The notes: generated by a model not told the origin, from the sequence alone. 64,000 bases of DNA from Clostridium sp. UBA699 (GCA_002298915.1 DBML01000009.1:18685-82684), one strand, 5' to 3'; shown: positions 17,957-26,639, numbered from the stretch's first letter. Numbers and translations: made by a program.

Positions 17957-18836
17957 CGTGTAAAACCTTCTCCTTGCCTTCTCTCATGCTGTATAATACA
18001 AAAGTCGAAATAATTATGAGGTTGAATGCAGCCAGCATGACCGCACCTTTGTTAAAAGCGGCTGCCTGTGCAGCCCCGTAGTATATCTGGAAGTCAGCCA
18101 TGCCCGTAAGCTTGGCATATACAAACAAAACCATGAAAACGATGCTCTCTCCATTTATTATGAAGTCTATAGCAGCAAACCTCTGCCTGTCATAGATCGT
18201 CCTTCCTCCTGAAAGGAAGCCCCTGACATAAGCCGCTTCCCCTATATCGAACGCACCGTCCAGCGAATTTTCCAGCAATATTGACATTACAGGGATGTTC
18301 GCCCTCACCTTGTCCAGTAGCTTATCGGCTCCCAGGTTCACTCCCCTCATATAGTATACGTCCCTGAGGTTGAGCATCCTTTCCTTCATGTTGGGGAAAA
18401 GCTTGAGAGCTATCATTATCGTAAGTGTGGTCTTCGGTATCCTGGCCGAAAAGTATGATGCAGCACGGTCAGAATCGATGACAAGCTCGAGTATCATGAA
18501 TATGTATATGATCAGCAGCAGCTTGAAGGACAGTATCGATGCGTAGATGAGCGATTCAAGCGTGAACCTTTTGCCCATTATTATGAACAGCGTGATCCTT
18601 CCCTCGTAAACAAAAAGCATGTTGATGATTATTGTGACAGCCGAGAACGGTATGAACAGCTTCAGTCCGTTAAGAAGCTTCTTCCAGCTCCTGGTCAAAC
18701 TGAAAATCGCGAGCTCGGTCATGAATATCCCCAGAAGAATGACTGGGTTGTCGGCAGAGAATACGACTGCCGTAAGGACGGCGCAGAACAGAGAGCCCGT
18801 CAACACGTTGAATTTCTTAAATGCGATATATTCCAT
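17946..18836 (-). CDS. ECF transporter T component (EcfT/CbiQ family)
   Basis: About 296 residues with several membrane helices and the coupling region containing the Ala-Arg-Gly type motifs of the family (AASYFSARIPKTTLTIMIAL and ...LRDVYYMRGVNLG, AYVRGFLSGG). It links the S component to the ATPase. I use the ATG at 18834-18836 behind GGAGGG because the longer reading frame would start inside the riboswitch terminator hairpin. First gene of the B12 operon. Confidence 0.9.
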   Translation of the reverse strand: MEYIAFKKFNVLTGSLFCAVLTAVVFSADNPVILLGIFMTELAIFSLTRSWKKLLNGLKLFIPFSAVTIIINMLFVYEGRITLFIIMGKRFTLESLIYASILSFKLLLIIYIFMILELVIDSDRAASYFSARIPKTTLTIMIALKLFPNMKERMLNLRDVYYMRGVNLGADKLLDKVRANIPVMSILLENSLDGAFDIGEAAYVRGFLSGGRTIYDRQRFAAIDFIINGESIVFMVLFVYAKLTGMADFQIYYGAAQAAAFNKGAVMLAAFNLIIISTFVLYSMREGKEKVLHDGQ

Positions 18837-18851
18837 TCGCCCTCCAAATTT

Positions 18852-18876
18852 AAAAAGCCGACCCATAAAGGCCGGC
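18852..18876 (-). terminator. Expression-platform terminator of the cobalamin riboswitch
   Basis: GGCCGGC (18870-18876) can pair with GGTCGGC on the RNA (18857-18863) around a short loop and is followed by five U before the EcfT RBS. Its position between aptamer and start codon indicates B12-dependent premature termination. Confidence 0.8.
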
Positions 18877-18889
18877 AAAGATAATCAAA

Positions 18890-19080
18890 AGAGATCTTCA
18901 CTTCCCTTCCCTCCGAAGGTAGATGTATGAGAATTCAAAGATATGAGATATCCTGGCTTGCAGTTCATTCTACGGGCACCCTTCCCTGATCTACACTCAA
19001 GTGGTTATTATGCCTTTCGTCGTTGCTTACAGTAGCGGGGGCTGCTGTGGAATCGAACCACATTCCCTCATACCTTGTTA
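18890..19080 (-). promoter_or_regulatory. Cobalamin (B12) riboswitch
   Basis: On the minus strand the leader contains the B12-box core in order: GGGAAUGUGGUUCGAUUCC, then ACAGCAGCCCCCGCUACUGU, then the GAUCAGGGAAGGGUGCCCG region and the 3' box GCAAGCCAGGAUAUC. These are the conserved elements of the adenosylcobalamin aptamer. It precedes the ECF-T/A/S plus DUF4430 operon and ends in an intrinsic terminator, so high B12 should turn the operon off. Exact aptamer ends are approximate. Confidence 0.95.
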
Positions 19081-19096
19081 ATATTAAATTAATACA

Positions 19097-19125
19097 ATTA
19101 TAACATTTAAGAGGCCTGTGCACAA
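19097..19125 (-). promoter_or_regulatory. Promoter of the B12-riboswitch operon
   Basis: On the minus strand TTGTGC (19120-19125), 17 bases, TATAAT (19097-19102); transcription would begin near 19090, directly ahead of the aptamer. Confidence 0.7.
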
Positions 19126-19130
19126 CAGGC

Positions 19131-19748
19131 TTATGCCTGTTGCTGAGAATTCTTTATGATATCGACGAACCTCTTCACTATAAGCGCTGTGAATCCCCAG
19201 ATAACGTTCCCTTCATATACGTAGAAGTACTCTGGGAAGACCCCGTTGGTGAACTTGTAGTCAGTGCCGTTGTTAATGAGGTCGTAGGGGAAATCGGGCT
19301 TCGGGCTCTGAACTATGTCCACCTCGTGCAGCTCCGGCTCCGTTTCCATGAAGAAACTGAGAGGGACCTTAAGTATCTTCTCAACCTCGGCAGGATTTGG
19401 GGCAATGGCCTGAGGCTCTAGTGTGGATATGAAAGGGTATATTATGGAGTTGTACGGCGACACCAGGAAATCCATCTCCCCGATCACGCTGAAGGAATCC
19501 CTATCTATAACCAGCTCCTCGATTGACTCCCTTATAGCGGCGTCGATAGGCTGCTCCCCTTTTTCAACCCTGCCTCCCGGAAGGCATATGTCGCCGGGCT
19601 GTCTCTTGAGGTTCCTGGCCCTCACCTCGAAAATTATCTGAAGCTCGTCCTCCTCCTTCATCATGAAGATCATCACCGCGCTCCTCTTGTAATCCCCTAT
19701 AACCTTTCCTTTCCTGTTGCTGAAAATATCTATTATCTTCTCCGTCAT
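19131..19748 (-). CDS. NUDIX hydrolase, CoA-pyrophosphatase-like
   Basis: 205 residues with a clear Nudix box, GGRVEKGEQPIDAAIRESIE followed by EL, and the upstream LPG that together resemble the CoA-diphosphatase (NudL/PCD1) subgroup. Such enzymes cleave CoA to 4'-phosphopantetheine and 3',5'-ADP with Mg2+. Substrate assignment is from family resemblance. ATG follows GGAGAG. The gene stands directly upstream of the B12 riboswitch promoter but has no evident functional link to it. Confidence 0.82.
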   Translation of the reverse strand: MTEKIIDIFSNRKGKVIGDYKRSAVMIFMMKEEDELQIIFEVRARNLKRQPGDICLPGGRVEKGEQPIDAAIRESIEELVIDRDSFSVIGEMDFLVSPYNSIIYPFISTLEPQAIAPNPAEVEKILKVPLSFFMETEPELHEVDIVQSPKPDFPYDLINNGTDYKFTNGVFPEYFYVYEGNVIWGFTALIVKRFVDIIKNSQQQA

Positions 19749-19769
19749 AACATTCTCTCCATTTCCAAT

Positions 19770-19798
19770 TTGAAAAATTCCTTCTCAAGTGATATACT
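19770..19798 (+). promoter_or_regulatory. Sigma-A type promoter of the DD-carboxypeptidase gene
   Basis: TTGAAA (19770-19775), 17 bases, TATACT (19793-19798). Confidence 0.6.
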
Positions 19799-19875
19799 AT
19801 TACAGTCTTAACAGTATTATATCACAAAAATATCCAATCCAAACCCAATAAAACCATGCAAACGGAGTGATGAAA

Positions 19876-21141
19876 TTGATAAAGAAGAGAATAGCGGCTG
19901 CGCTTTCGCTGGTACTGGCTCTCGCGATCAACGCAAACGTATTTGCGGCAGGGACCGCCTCTGCGACTAAAGAGCCTTTCATAGAAGGAACTGCTGCGAT
20001 TACTATAGACCTGCAGACCAACGAGATAATTTACGCCAAGAACGCAGACCAAAGGATGTACCCAGCGAGCACCACCAAGCTTCTCACCTCGCTGCTGCTG
20101 GCAGAAAGCAAGAAGAAGACCGACCTCCTCACATATACCGCCAGCGCCAAGAGCCAGCCGGAATACTCGCTGAACACAAACCTGAAGCCTATCGCGGTGG
20201 GCGAAACCATGAGCGCAAAGGATGCAATGATGGGCCTTATGCTTTATTCGGCAAACGACGTGGCGTACATGATAGCCGACAACATTTCCGGCAATTCGAC
20301 CGCATTCATGGCGAAGATGAACGACAGGATTGCTTCGCTCAACCTGAAGAATACGCATTTCGTGACACCTAACGGGCTTCACGACGTCAACCACTTTACG
20401 ACCGCATACGACCTAAGCGTGATCGGCAAAACCGCATTCGCAAACGAGTGGGTCAGGGAAGCAATCGGAGCCAAGCAGGCCACCATATCAACGTCCGGCG
20501 GAGCCGTCATGACTGTGGATAACAGGAACAAGCTCCTTGGTGTGGATGGCTGCATAGGCGGAAAAACCGGCTACACATCAGACGCAGGCAAATGCCTCGT
20601 GGCAGTCTACGAAAGGGACGGAAGAAAGATGCTTGGGGTGGTCCTCCACTCTGTCTACGATGCCAAAGACGAGGCAGTTTTCAACGACATGAAAGCCATC
20701 ATAAACTACAGCTACTCGCTCAAGAAAGCAACGCTTCACGCGGCCAACACCGTGATCAAGACGGAAAAGGTAAGCTACAAGCCTCTCGTGTTTCTTGGCC
20801 CCGTGAAGACCATAGATGTACCCCTAACCTCCAGGACAGACGTAACGTATTACGACAACGCACTCAACAAGTCTGAGCTCAAGGAGACTTACAAGCTCGG
20901 CAGCATCAACCTTTCCACGCTGACCGGCTCAAAGAGCATCGCCGCGATGACTGTGGCCGTCAGGGACTCTGCTCAGAGCTATGAGCTTTATTCAGGCCTA
21001 TCGCTGCTCGACATACTGATGGCGAACGTATTCCTCTACGCAGGCCTTATTGCAGGACTGATACTTCTTGTTGTCATCATAGTCCTCGTTATCAAGAACA
21101 TGCGAGGCAGAAGGAGAAGGGGAAGAACCTACTACTATTAA
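19876..21141 (+). CDS. D-alanyl-D-alanine carboxypeptidase (PBP5/DacF family)
   Basis: About 421 residues. Signal peptide, then the serine-type DD-peptidase motifs: SxxK in YPASTTKLLTSLLLAE, SxN in LYSANDVAYMIAD, and KTG in GGKTGYTSDAGKCLVA. A PBP5-C-like region and a C-terminal membrane anchor (YAGLIAGLILLVVIIVLVI) with a basic tail RRRRGR follow. It trims the terminal D-Ala from peptidoglycan pentapeptides on the outer face of the membrane. GGAG lies directly at the in-frame GTG (19867) and ATG (19870), too close to serve them; the TTG at 19876 has the correct spacing, so I prefer it. Confidence 0.9.
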   Translation: MIKKRIAAALSLVLALAINANVFAAGTASATKEPFIEGTAAITIDLQTNEIIYAKNADQRMYPASTTKLLTSLLLAESKKKTDLLTYTASAKSQPEYSLNTNLKPIAVGETMSAKDAMMGLMLYSANDVAYMIADNISGNSTAFMAKMNDRIASLNLKNTHFVTPNGLHDVNHFTTAYDLSVIGKTAFANEWVREAIGAKQATISTSGGAVMTVDNRNKLLGVDGCIGGKTGYTSDAGKCLVAVYERDGRKMLGVVLHSVYDAKDEAVFNDMKAIINYSYSLKKATLHAANTVIKTEKVSYKPLVFLGPVKTIDVPLTSRTDVTYYDNALNKSELKETYKLGSINLSTLTGSKSIAAMTVAVRDSAQSYELYSGLSLLDILMANVFLYAGLIAGLILLVVIIVLVIKNMRGRRRRGRTYYY

Positions 21142-21153
21142 GACAAAAAAATC

Positions 21154-21193
21154 AGGCTGAGCAGTTCTCATTTTGAACTGCTCAGCCTTTTTT
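21154..21193. terminator. Strong intrinsic terminator
   Basis: Fourteen-base perfect arms AGGCTGAGCAGTTC (21154-21167) and GAACTGCTCAGCCT (21175-21188) with T6 on the plus strand; the minus strand hairpin is followed by T-rich sequence, so it may serve both convergent genes. Confidence 0.95.
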
Positions 21194-21206
21194 ATTTCGT
21201 ATCTTA

Positions 21207-22322
21207 TTAAACCAGCACCTCTTCGATGAACCGGCCGTTCTCGTAGAAAAGCTCTCCGTCTGCGTATATCCTGCCGCCCTGCCTCATGTCGCAGAGCATG
21301 TCCCAGTGGATGTTTGACTTGTTCTTTCCTCCCGCCTCGGGCATGGAATCCCCTATCGCCATGTGGATTGTTCCGCCTATCTTCTCGTCGAAGAGCATGT
21401 TCTTGGTGAACTCCCCTATGCCGTAGTTTGTGCCGATAGCTACCTCACCGAAACGCTTCGATCCCTCATCGAACCCAATCATCGTCTTTAAGAGCTCCAC
21501 GCCTTTTTTCGCGTCGGCTTCAACAACAACCCCGTCCTTGACCGTGAGCCTGATGCCTTCAACCTCCTTGCCCATGGATATGCCTGGGAAGCTGAAGGTT
21601 ATGTGACCGTTCACGCCGTCCTCTACCGGCGATGTGAATATCTCTCCGTCCGGGAAGTTTTCCCTTCCGTCGCAGTTAATCCATTTCCTGCCTTCTACGT
21701 TTACCCTGATGTCGGTCCCTTCCGACAGTATGTGGAGTTCCTTTTTGCCGTCCAGGTATTTTACCCATCTCTCCTGCTCACTGCTTATCTTTTCCCATTC
21801 AGCTATCGAGTCGTCTGCATCAAGGAGCCCGGCGCCGTAGACAAATTCCTCGTAGTCAAGAAGGCTCATGGAGGCTTCCTGGGCATCCGCATAGGTTGGG
21901 AACTGCGTTCCGCACCATCTGAGGCTTCCGTCGCCAACCCTGTCGGAATACACCTTCCTCCAGCTCTCCGCGCCCTTCGAGTTCAGCCTCAGCCTCTCCT
22001 CCGAAACCTTCGAGTTGGCCCTCGTGTTTCGCGTGCCCCAGGCAGACAGCCATACGTCGGCTTTCTCAAGGGCGTATTTGAGTATGAAGTTTTCCTGGAC
22101 AAGCTGTTCTTCGCTGCTGTGCCTAAGCCTGAGGCTGTTGACCTCCTGCGAGGTTATTATGGTCTCCACATGAGCACCGGCTATCAGCGCTTCCCTGACC
22201 ACCTCATGCATCCACGGAAGAGCGACCTCCTCGCAGCTCACAAGCACGAAATCGCCCGGTTTAACCTTTGCCGAATAGTGCACCAGAAGCTTTGCCAATT
22301 TATTTAATCTATGATCTCTCAA
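21207..22322 (-). CDS. M29 family metallo-aminopeptidase (AmpS/PepS/aminopeptidase T)
   Basis: 371 residues if started at the TTG at 22320-22322, which follows AGGTG at good spacing and gives the normal family N-terminus RDHRLNKLAKLLVHYSAKVK. Family signatures: VLVSCEEVALPWMHEVVREA, GTNYGIGEFTKNMLFDEKIG, GTIHMAIGDSMPEAGGKNKS and NIHWDMLCDMRQGG (metal-ligand His and Asp). It removes N-terminal amino acids from peptides in the cytoplasm using a two-metal centre. It stands alone, convergent with dacF. Confidence 0.92.
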   Translation of the reverse strand: MRDHRLNKLAKLLVHYSAKVKPGDFVLVSCEEVALPWMHEVVREALIAGAHVETIITSQEVNSLRLRHSSEEQLVQENFILKYALEKADVWLSAWGTRNTRANSKVSEERLRLNSKGAESWRKVYSDRVGDGSLRWCGTQFPTYADAQEASMSLLDYEEFVYGAGLLDADDSIAEWEKISSEQERWVKYLDGKKELHILSEGTDIRVNVEGRKWINCDGRENFPDGEIFTSPVEDGVNGHITFSFPGISMGKEVEGIRLTVKDGVVVEADAKKGVELLKTMIGFDEGSKRFGEVAIGTNYGIGEFTKNMLFDEKIGGTIHMAIGDSMPEAGGKNKSNIHWDMLCDMRQGGRIYADGELFYENGRFIEEVLV

Positions 22323-22430
22323 GTTATCACCTGCTTTCCAGTTAATTTTATCAATATTTCTAGTGCATTTCAACAATTTCAATTATTGTATATTTCTGCC
22401 TCTAATATTGCGAATACTCTATCAATTTGA

Positions 22431-22459
22431 TGCAAGCCTGCCTCAAAATATGATATAAT
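22431..22459 (+). promoter_or_regulatory. Possible promoter of the beta-CASP gene
   Basis: A strong -10 (TATAAT, 22454-22459) lies 17 bases after a weak TGCAAG -35. Confidence 0.4.
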
Positions 22460-22490
22460 TATTTAAATACACTTGCGAGGAGGATTACAC

Positions 22491-24002
22491 ATGAAGGTAG
22501 AGTTTTACGGTGCTGCGGCCTGCGTCACAGGCTCATGCCACCTGATCAAGATACATGACAAGAACATCCTTCTGGACTGCGGCATGTACCAGGGGATCGA
22601 TGAGAAGGAGCGAGGCAACGAACACTTCAATTTCAATCCTAAGGACATACATTACGTAATCCTGTCCCATGCCCATATAGACCACAGCGGAAGGATACCA
22701 TACCTTTACACGCAGGGTTTCAGGGGGAAGGTTTTGTGCACCGAGGCTACAGTTGACCTGTGCGCTGCCATGCTTGCGGACAGCGCGCACATAATGCTGC
22801 TTGAAAACGAATGGCAGAACAAGCGCAGGGTGAGGCTTGGCCAGGAGCCTGTCAAGCCGCTGTACAGCCCGGAGGACGTTACTGCTGCAATGAGGCTTTT
22901 TAGTCCCGTTTTATACAACCAATGGATCGAGCTGTTCGAAGGCTTCAAGTTTAGGTTCATCGATGCAGGCCACCTGCTCGGCTCGGCAATAACGGAGATA
23001 CTTGTAAACGAGCACCGAAAGGAATGCAAGCTGGTTTACTCAGGCGATCTGGGCAACAAGGACATACCCCTCTTGAACGACCCGGAGCTTGTGGAGAGCG
23101 CTGACTACCTCATAATGGAAGCTACCTACGGCGACAGGCTGCATGAAAAAGGCGACAAGGAGCTTCATCAGCTTGTAAACATAATAAAGGATACCTTCAA
23201 AAGAGGCGGGAACGTTATCATCCCTTCCTTTGCGGTCGGAAGGACACAAGAGCTCCTGTACACCTTAAACAATTACATAGAAAACAACGAGTTGCCTGCT
23301 GTTCCAGTTTTTGTTGACAGCCCCCTGGCAACCGAGTCCACGAGGATATTCAACAAATGGCATAAATACTTCGACGAAGAAGCGACAAAGCTCATCAACA
23401 GCGGCGACGACCCCCTTCACTTCAAGAGCCTGTTTTTTACCCGTTCAGCCGAGGAATCCATGGCGCTCAACAAGGTGAAGAAGGGAGCTGTCATAATTTC
23501 CGCAAGCGGGATGTGCGAGGCAGGAAGGATCAAGCACCACCTGAAGCACAACCTGTGGCGAGAGGAGTCCTCAATTGTGTTCGTGGGCTACCAGGCAGAG
23601 GGCACTCTCGGAAGGAGCATCGTAGACGGCGCCAAGCAGGTGAGGATATTCGGAGAAGACATAGTTGTCAATGCGCAGATATTCAGCCTGTCCGGGCTCT
23701 CAGGGCATGCCGACCGCGACGGCCTTCACAAGTGGATAAACGGGATCAAGTCAAAGCCCAAGAAGGTCATACTGGTTCACGGAGACAGGGAGGCCCAGAA
23801 GAGCTTTCAGGCGCTCCTTGACTCCGAGGGCTATTCAACCTTCGTCCCTAACCCCGGAGACATCTTCATACCCGGGGTGGACCACATATCGGAAAGCACC
23901 CTCAGGGACAGGATCAAGTTCCTTCTGGACTCCCAGGAGGATGTGGACACCATGCCGAAGGAAAAGCTGCTCGAGCTCATAAGGAATGTTATATATTCTT
24001 AA
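22491..24002 (+). CDS. MBL-fold beta-CASP protein, putative RNA-processing nuclease
   Basis: 503 residues. The MBL metal motif SHAHIDHSGRIPYLY near residue 60 is followed by GDLGNKDIPLLND, MEATYGDRLHE (Asp/Glu of beta-CASP motif A), the SGMCEAGRIKHHLKHN region and SGLSGHADRDGLHKWI. This architecture is that of YsH1/CPSF73-like bacterial beta-CASP proteins, which act on RNA with two zinc ions. ATG at 22491 follows GAGGAGG with 7-base spacing; the longer frame includes the RBS. It is distinct from RNase J (no C-terminal extension). Actual substrate unknown. Confidence 0.88.
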   Translation: MKVEFYGAAACVTGSCHLIKIHDKNILLDCGMYQGIDEKERGNEHFNFNPKDIHYVILSHAHIDHSGRIPYLYTQGFRGKVLCTEATVDLCAAMLADSAHIMLLENEWQNKRRVRLGQEPVKPLYSPEDVTAAMRLFSPVLYNQWIELFEGFKFRFIDAGHLLGSAITEILVNEHRKECKLVYSGDLGNKDIPLLNDPELVESADYLIMEATYGDRLHEKGDKELHQLVNIIKDTFKRGGNVIIPSFAVGRTQELLYTLNNYIENNELPAVPVFVDSPLATESTRIFNKWHKYFDEEATKLINSGDDPLHFKSLFFTRSAEESMALNKVKKGAVIISASGMCEAGRIKHHLKHNLWREESSIVFVGYQAEGTLGRSIVDGAKQVRIFGEDIVVNAQIFSLSGLSGHADRDGLHKWINGIKSKPKKVILVHGDREAQKSFQALLDSEGYSTFVPNPGDIFIPGVDHISESTLRDRIKFLLDSQEDVDTMPKEKLLELIRNVIYS

Positions 24003-24004
24003 TA

Positions 24005-24033
24005 TTGCAAAAACTCTCAATTTGTGCTATATT
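24005..24033 (+). promoter_or_regulatory. Promoter of the TM1266-like gene
   Basis: TTGCAA (24005-24010), 17 bases, TATATT (24028-24033), overlapping the end of the preceding gene by none; RBS GGGAGG follows. Confidence 0.6.
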
Positions 24034-24061
24034 TTAAGAAATTATAAAGGGAGGTTTGATT

Positions 24062-24307
24062 ATGGAAATTATTATGGCGTTGACTATCACCCCTAGAAAT
24101 ATCCATGCCGGACAGGTTCAGAACATCCTCACAAAACACGGCTGTATCATCACTCAGAGGATCGGCATACACGAGGTAACCCCTGAAGCCTGCTCACCAA
24201 AAGGCCTCATCATCCTTCACATCGTAGGAAGCGAAGATGAGATCAATGCACTCCAGAAGGAACTGAACGCTGTAGAAGGCGTAAACGTGAACCACATGTC
24301 CATATAG
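24062..24307 (+). CDS. TM1266-like ACT-domain protein (iron-only hydrogenase system regulator family), copy 1
   Basis: 81 residues forming one beta-alpha-beta-beta-alpha-beta ACT-like fold: ALTITPRNIHAGQVQNILTK, HGCIITQRIGIHEV, KGLIILHIVGSEDEINALQK, ELNAVEGVNVNHMSI. It resembles the TM1266/iron-only hydrogenase system regulator family; a second copy sits next to hydG at 57270-57518. ACT domains bind small ligands or nucleic acid; the ligand is unknown. The ATG at 24062 follows GGGAGG. Own promoter and terminator. Confidence 0.75.
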   Translation: MEIIMALTITPRNIHAGQVQNILTKHGCIITQRIGIHEVTPEACSPKGLIILHIVGSEDEINALQKELNAVEGVNVNHMSI

Positions 24308-24313
24308 CAAGCA

Positions 24314-24342
24314 AAGGCTGCTCCGCAGGGAGCAGCCTTTTT
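24314..24342. terminator. Intrinsic terminator between convergent genes
   Basis: AAGGCTGCTCC (24314-24324) pairs with GGAGCAGCCTT (24329-24339) and is followed by T5; the hairpin separates the TM1266-like gene from gap. Confidence 0.9.
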
Positions 24343-24357
24343 CATTGCTTTTTTGAA

Positions 24358-25374
24358 TTAAAGTCTTTCGGCTATGTAGTTGAGCAAGTCTACGGTCCTT
24401 GATGAATATCCCCATTCGTTGTCGTACCAGGACACAACCTTGACCATGTTTTCCCCGATAACCATTGTTGAAAGCGCGTCTATGACCGAGGATTTGTCTT
24501 CACCCCTGTAGTCTATCGATATCAGAGGCTCTTCCGAGTACCCGAGTATTCCCTTGAGCTCTCCTTCTGAAGCGGTCTTCAGCGCGCTGTTGACTTCATC
24601 GACGGTGACGTTCCTTTTGAACTCGCACACGAGGTCAACCATAGAGACCTGAGGCGTAGGTATCCTTACAGCGAAACCATTGAGCTTTCCTTTAAGCTGC
24701 GGCAGCACCAGTGCAACAGCCTTTGCAGCTCCAGTTGTTGTAGGTATCATCGACATGCCTGCAGCCCTTGCCCTTCTGAGGTCCTTGTGGGTTTTGTCGA
24801 GTATCTGCTGGTCGTTTGTGTACGAGTGTATGGTCGTCATAAGCCCCTTCACTATTCCGAACTGCTCGTCGAGCACCTTTGCGAAAGGCGCCAGGCAGTT
24901 TGTAGTGCACGATGCGTTCGATATTATGTTGTCGGTTTCCGGGTTGTATTCTTTCTCGTTGACACCCATTACCATTGTTATGTCTTCATCCTTCGCAGGC
25001 GCAGTTATTATGACCTTCTTCGCTCCTGCAGCTATGTGCTTTGAGAGTCCCGCCTTGTTCTTGAACACTCCTGTTGAATCTATAACTATGTCAACTCCGA
25101 GCTCGCCCCAAGGGCAGTTGACAGGATCATTTTCCCTGAACAGCTTTATTTCCTTGCCGTTTACTATCATTGTATTTTCAGTTGTCTCAACAGATCCCCT
25201 GAATCTTCCATATATGGAGTCGTATTTGAAGAGATGAGCAAGCGTGCTGCTGTCTGCCCTTGCATTTATGGCAACTATCTCGATATCCTCATTCATTCTT
25301 CCGCCTTCCATGGCGATCCTAAAAACCACTCTTCCAATTCTTCCAAACCCGTTGATTGCAACTTTAACAGACAT
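24358..25374 (-). CDS. gap: Glyceraldehyde-3-phosphate dehydrogenase, type I
   Basis: 338 residues. N-terminal Rossmann motif VKVAINGFGRIGRVVFR, active-site motif NASCTTNCLAPFAKV with the catalytic Cys near position 152, and YDNEWGYSSRTVDLL at the C-terminus. It catalyses NAD-dependent oxidation of glyceraldehyde-3-phosphate in glycolysis. RBS GGAGGA precedes the ATG. It is monocistronic here, not followed by pgk/tpi as in many Bacillota, and its promoter carries an inverted repeat. Confidence 0.97.
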   Translation of the reverse strand: MSVKVAINGFGRIGRVVFRIAMEGGRMNEDIEIVAINARADSSTLAHLFKYDSIYGRFRGSVETTENTMIVNGKEIKLFRENDPVNCPWGELGVDIVIDSTGVFKNKAGLSKHIAAGAKKVIITAPAKDEDITMVMGVNEKEYNPETDNIISNASCTTNCLAPFAKVLDEQFGIVKGLMTTIHSYTNDQQILDKTHKDLRRARAAGMSMIPTTTGAAKAVALVLPQLKGKLNGFAVRIPTPQVSMVDLVCEFKRNVTVDEVNSALKTASEGELKGILGYSEEPLISIDYRGEDKSSVIDALSTMVIGENMVKVVSWYDNEWGYSSRTVDLLNYIAERL

Positions 25375-25463
25375 TCCTAATTCCTCCTACAAATTGTTCT
25401 ATGCGACCTCACAATTCAATAATTATGTATTAATGTGTCACTTAACTCATATGTGCTATATTA

Positions 25464-25492
25464 TTTATAACAATAATGCGCACATATGTCAA
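25464..25492 (-). promoter_or_regulatory. gap promoter flanked by a 9-base inverted repeat
   Basis: On the minus strand TTGACA (25487-25492), 17 bases, TATAAA (25464-25469). Arms CATATGTGC (25448-25456) and GCACATATG (25480-25488) flank the -10 and overlap the -35, the layout expected of an operator. Confidence 0.7.
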
Positions 25493-25568
25493 ACACAATT
25501 CACTAATTTTGCCATTATTTTTTTCGATTTGAACAATTTATCGCAGGATTTCTTTCAATTGCTTCAGA

Positions 25569-26639
25569 TTAGAACCAATTTCTCTTTTTGAAAACAATGA
25601 GCATAGACGATATCGCTGCGAGCACAATCACCCAGAAAGCGGGATATGCCCACCTCTGGTTCAGCTCGGGCATGTATGCGAAGTTCATCCCGTACACCCC
25701 GGCAAGGAAGGTTATAGGTATGAATATTGCCGAGAAGATGGTGAGAACCTTCATTATTTCACTCATCCGGTTGTTGATGCTTGAAAGGTAGGTATCCAGC
25801 ATGCCTGTGATTATGTCGACGAACAGCTGGGCTGTATCGATTACCTGGACTATGTGGTCGTAGACATCCCTCAGGAAAAGCTCCGTGCCTTTCTCTATGA
25901 ACTCCTGGTTCCCTATCTGCAGGCCGTTTATGACCTCGCGCAGAGGCCATACGGATTTCCTGAGGAGCATAAGCTCCTTCTTAAGCTCGTATATATCCTT
26001 GAGCGTTGTTTTCCTTGGCCTGATTATGAGCTCCTCCTCCAGTGCGTCGACCTTGTCCTCTATGTCCTCCAGCAGCCCGAAGTAGTTGTCTACTATCGTA
26101 TCTATCATCGCGTAGGCAAGGTAGTCCGGGCCCATCCCCCTGATGAGGCTCTTTGCCCCCTTAACCCTCCTCATGACCGGGTCGAAGACGCCGCTTTCCG
26201 ATTCGCTGAAGGATATGATGAACCCCTTCCCCAGCAATATGCTTATCTGCTCGCTGCTAAGCTGGCTTTCCCCTTCTTCGAAGGCGAGCTGCTTTGCCAC
26301 AAGGAAAATATAGCCCTCGTATTCGTCAAGCTTCGGCCTGCTACCGGTGTTCATGATGTCCTCCTGTACAAAGGGGTTTATTCCGAAAACTTCTCCCAGC
26401 TTCTCGATTACCTCAGGGGCGTTTATCCCCTCAGCCTTTATCCACTTGACGCCGCTGTAAGGCTGGGCAAGGGACTCGTCGACAGTTTCGACTGCCTCTT
26501 CCGAGTAATCCTCCTGGCTGTACTTTATAAGGCTTATCCTTATACCCTCCCTGACCGGCACCCCCACGTGCACAAGCGCACCGGGCTTCATTCCAGCCTT
26601 TATGGACGTGTTTTTCGTTATGCGCCTTTTCTTCTTCAT
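25569..26639 (-). CDS. CorA-family divalent metal transporter
   Basis: About 356 residues. A large cytoplasmic N-terminal domain with long helical regions (LVDNYFGLLEDIEDKVDALE) ends in two membrane helices with the selectivity loop YGMNFAYMPELN after the first. It forms a pentameric Mg2+/Co2+ channel in the cytoplasmic membrane. The ATG at 26637-26639 follows AAGGAG and overlaps the stop of the upstream QueG-like gene by ATGA; the longer frame is therefore rejected. Confidence 0.92.
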   Translation of the reverse strand: MKKKRRITKNTSIKAGMKPGALVHVGVPVREGIRISLIKYSQEDYSEEAVETVDESLAQPYSGVKWIKAEGINAPEVIEKLGEVFGINPFVQEDIMNTGSRPKLDEYEGYIFLVAKQLAFEEGESQLSSEQISILLGKGFIISFSESESGVFDPVMRRVKGAKSLIRGMGPDYLAYAMIDTIVDNYFGLLEDIEDKVDALEEELIIRPRKTTLKDIYELKKELMLLRKSVWPLREVINGLQIGNQEFIEKGTELFLRDVYDHIVQVIDTAQLFVDIITGMLDTYLSSINNRMSEIMKVLTIFSAIFIPITFLAGVYGMNFAYMPELNQRWAYPAFWVIVLAAISSMLIVFKKRNWF

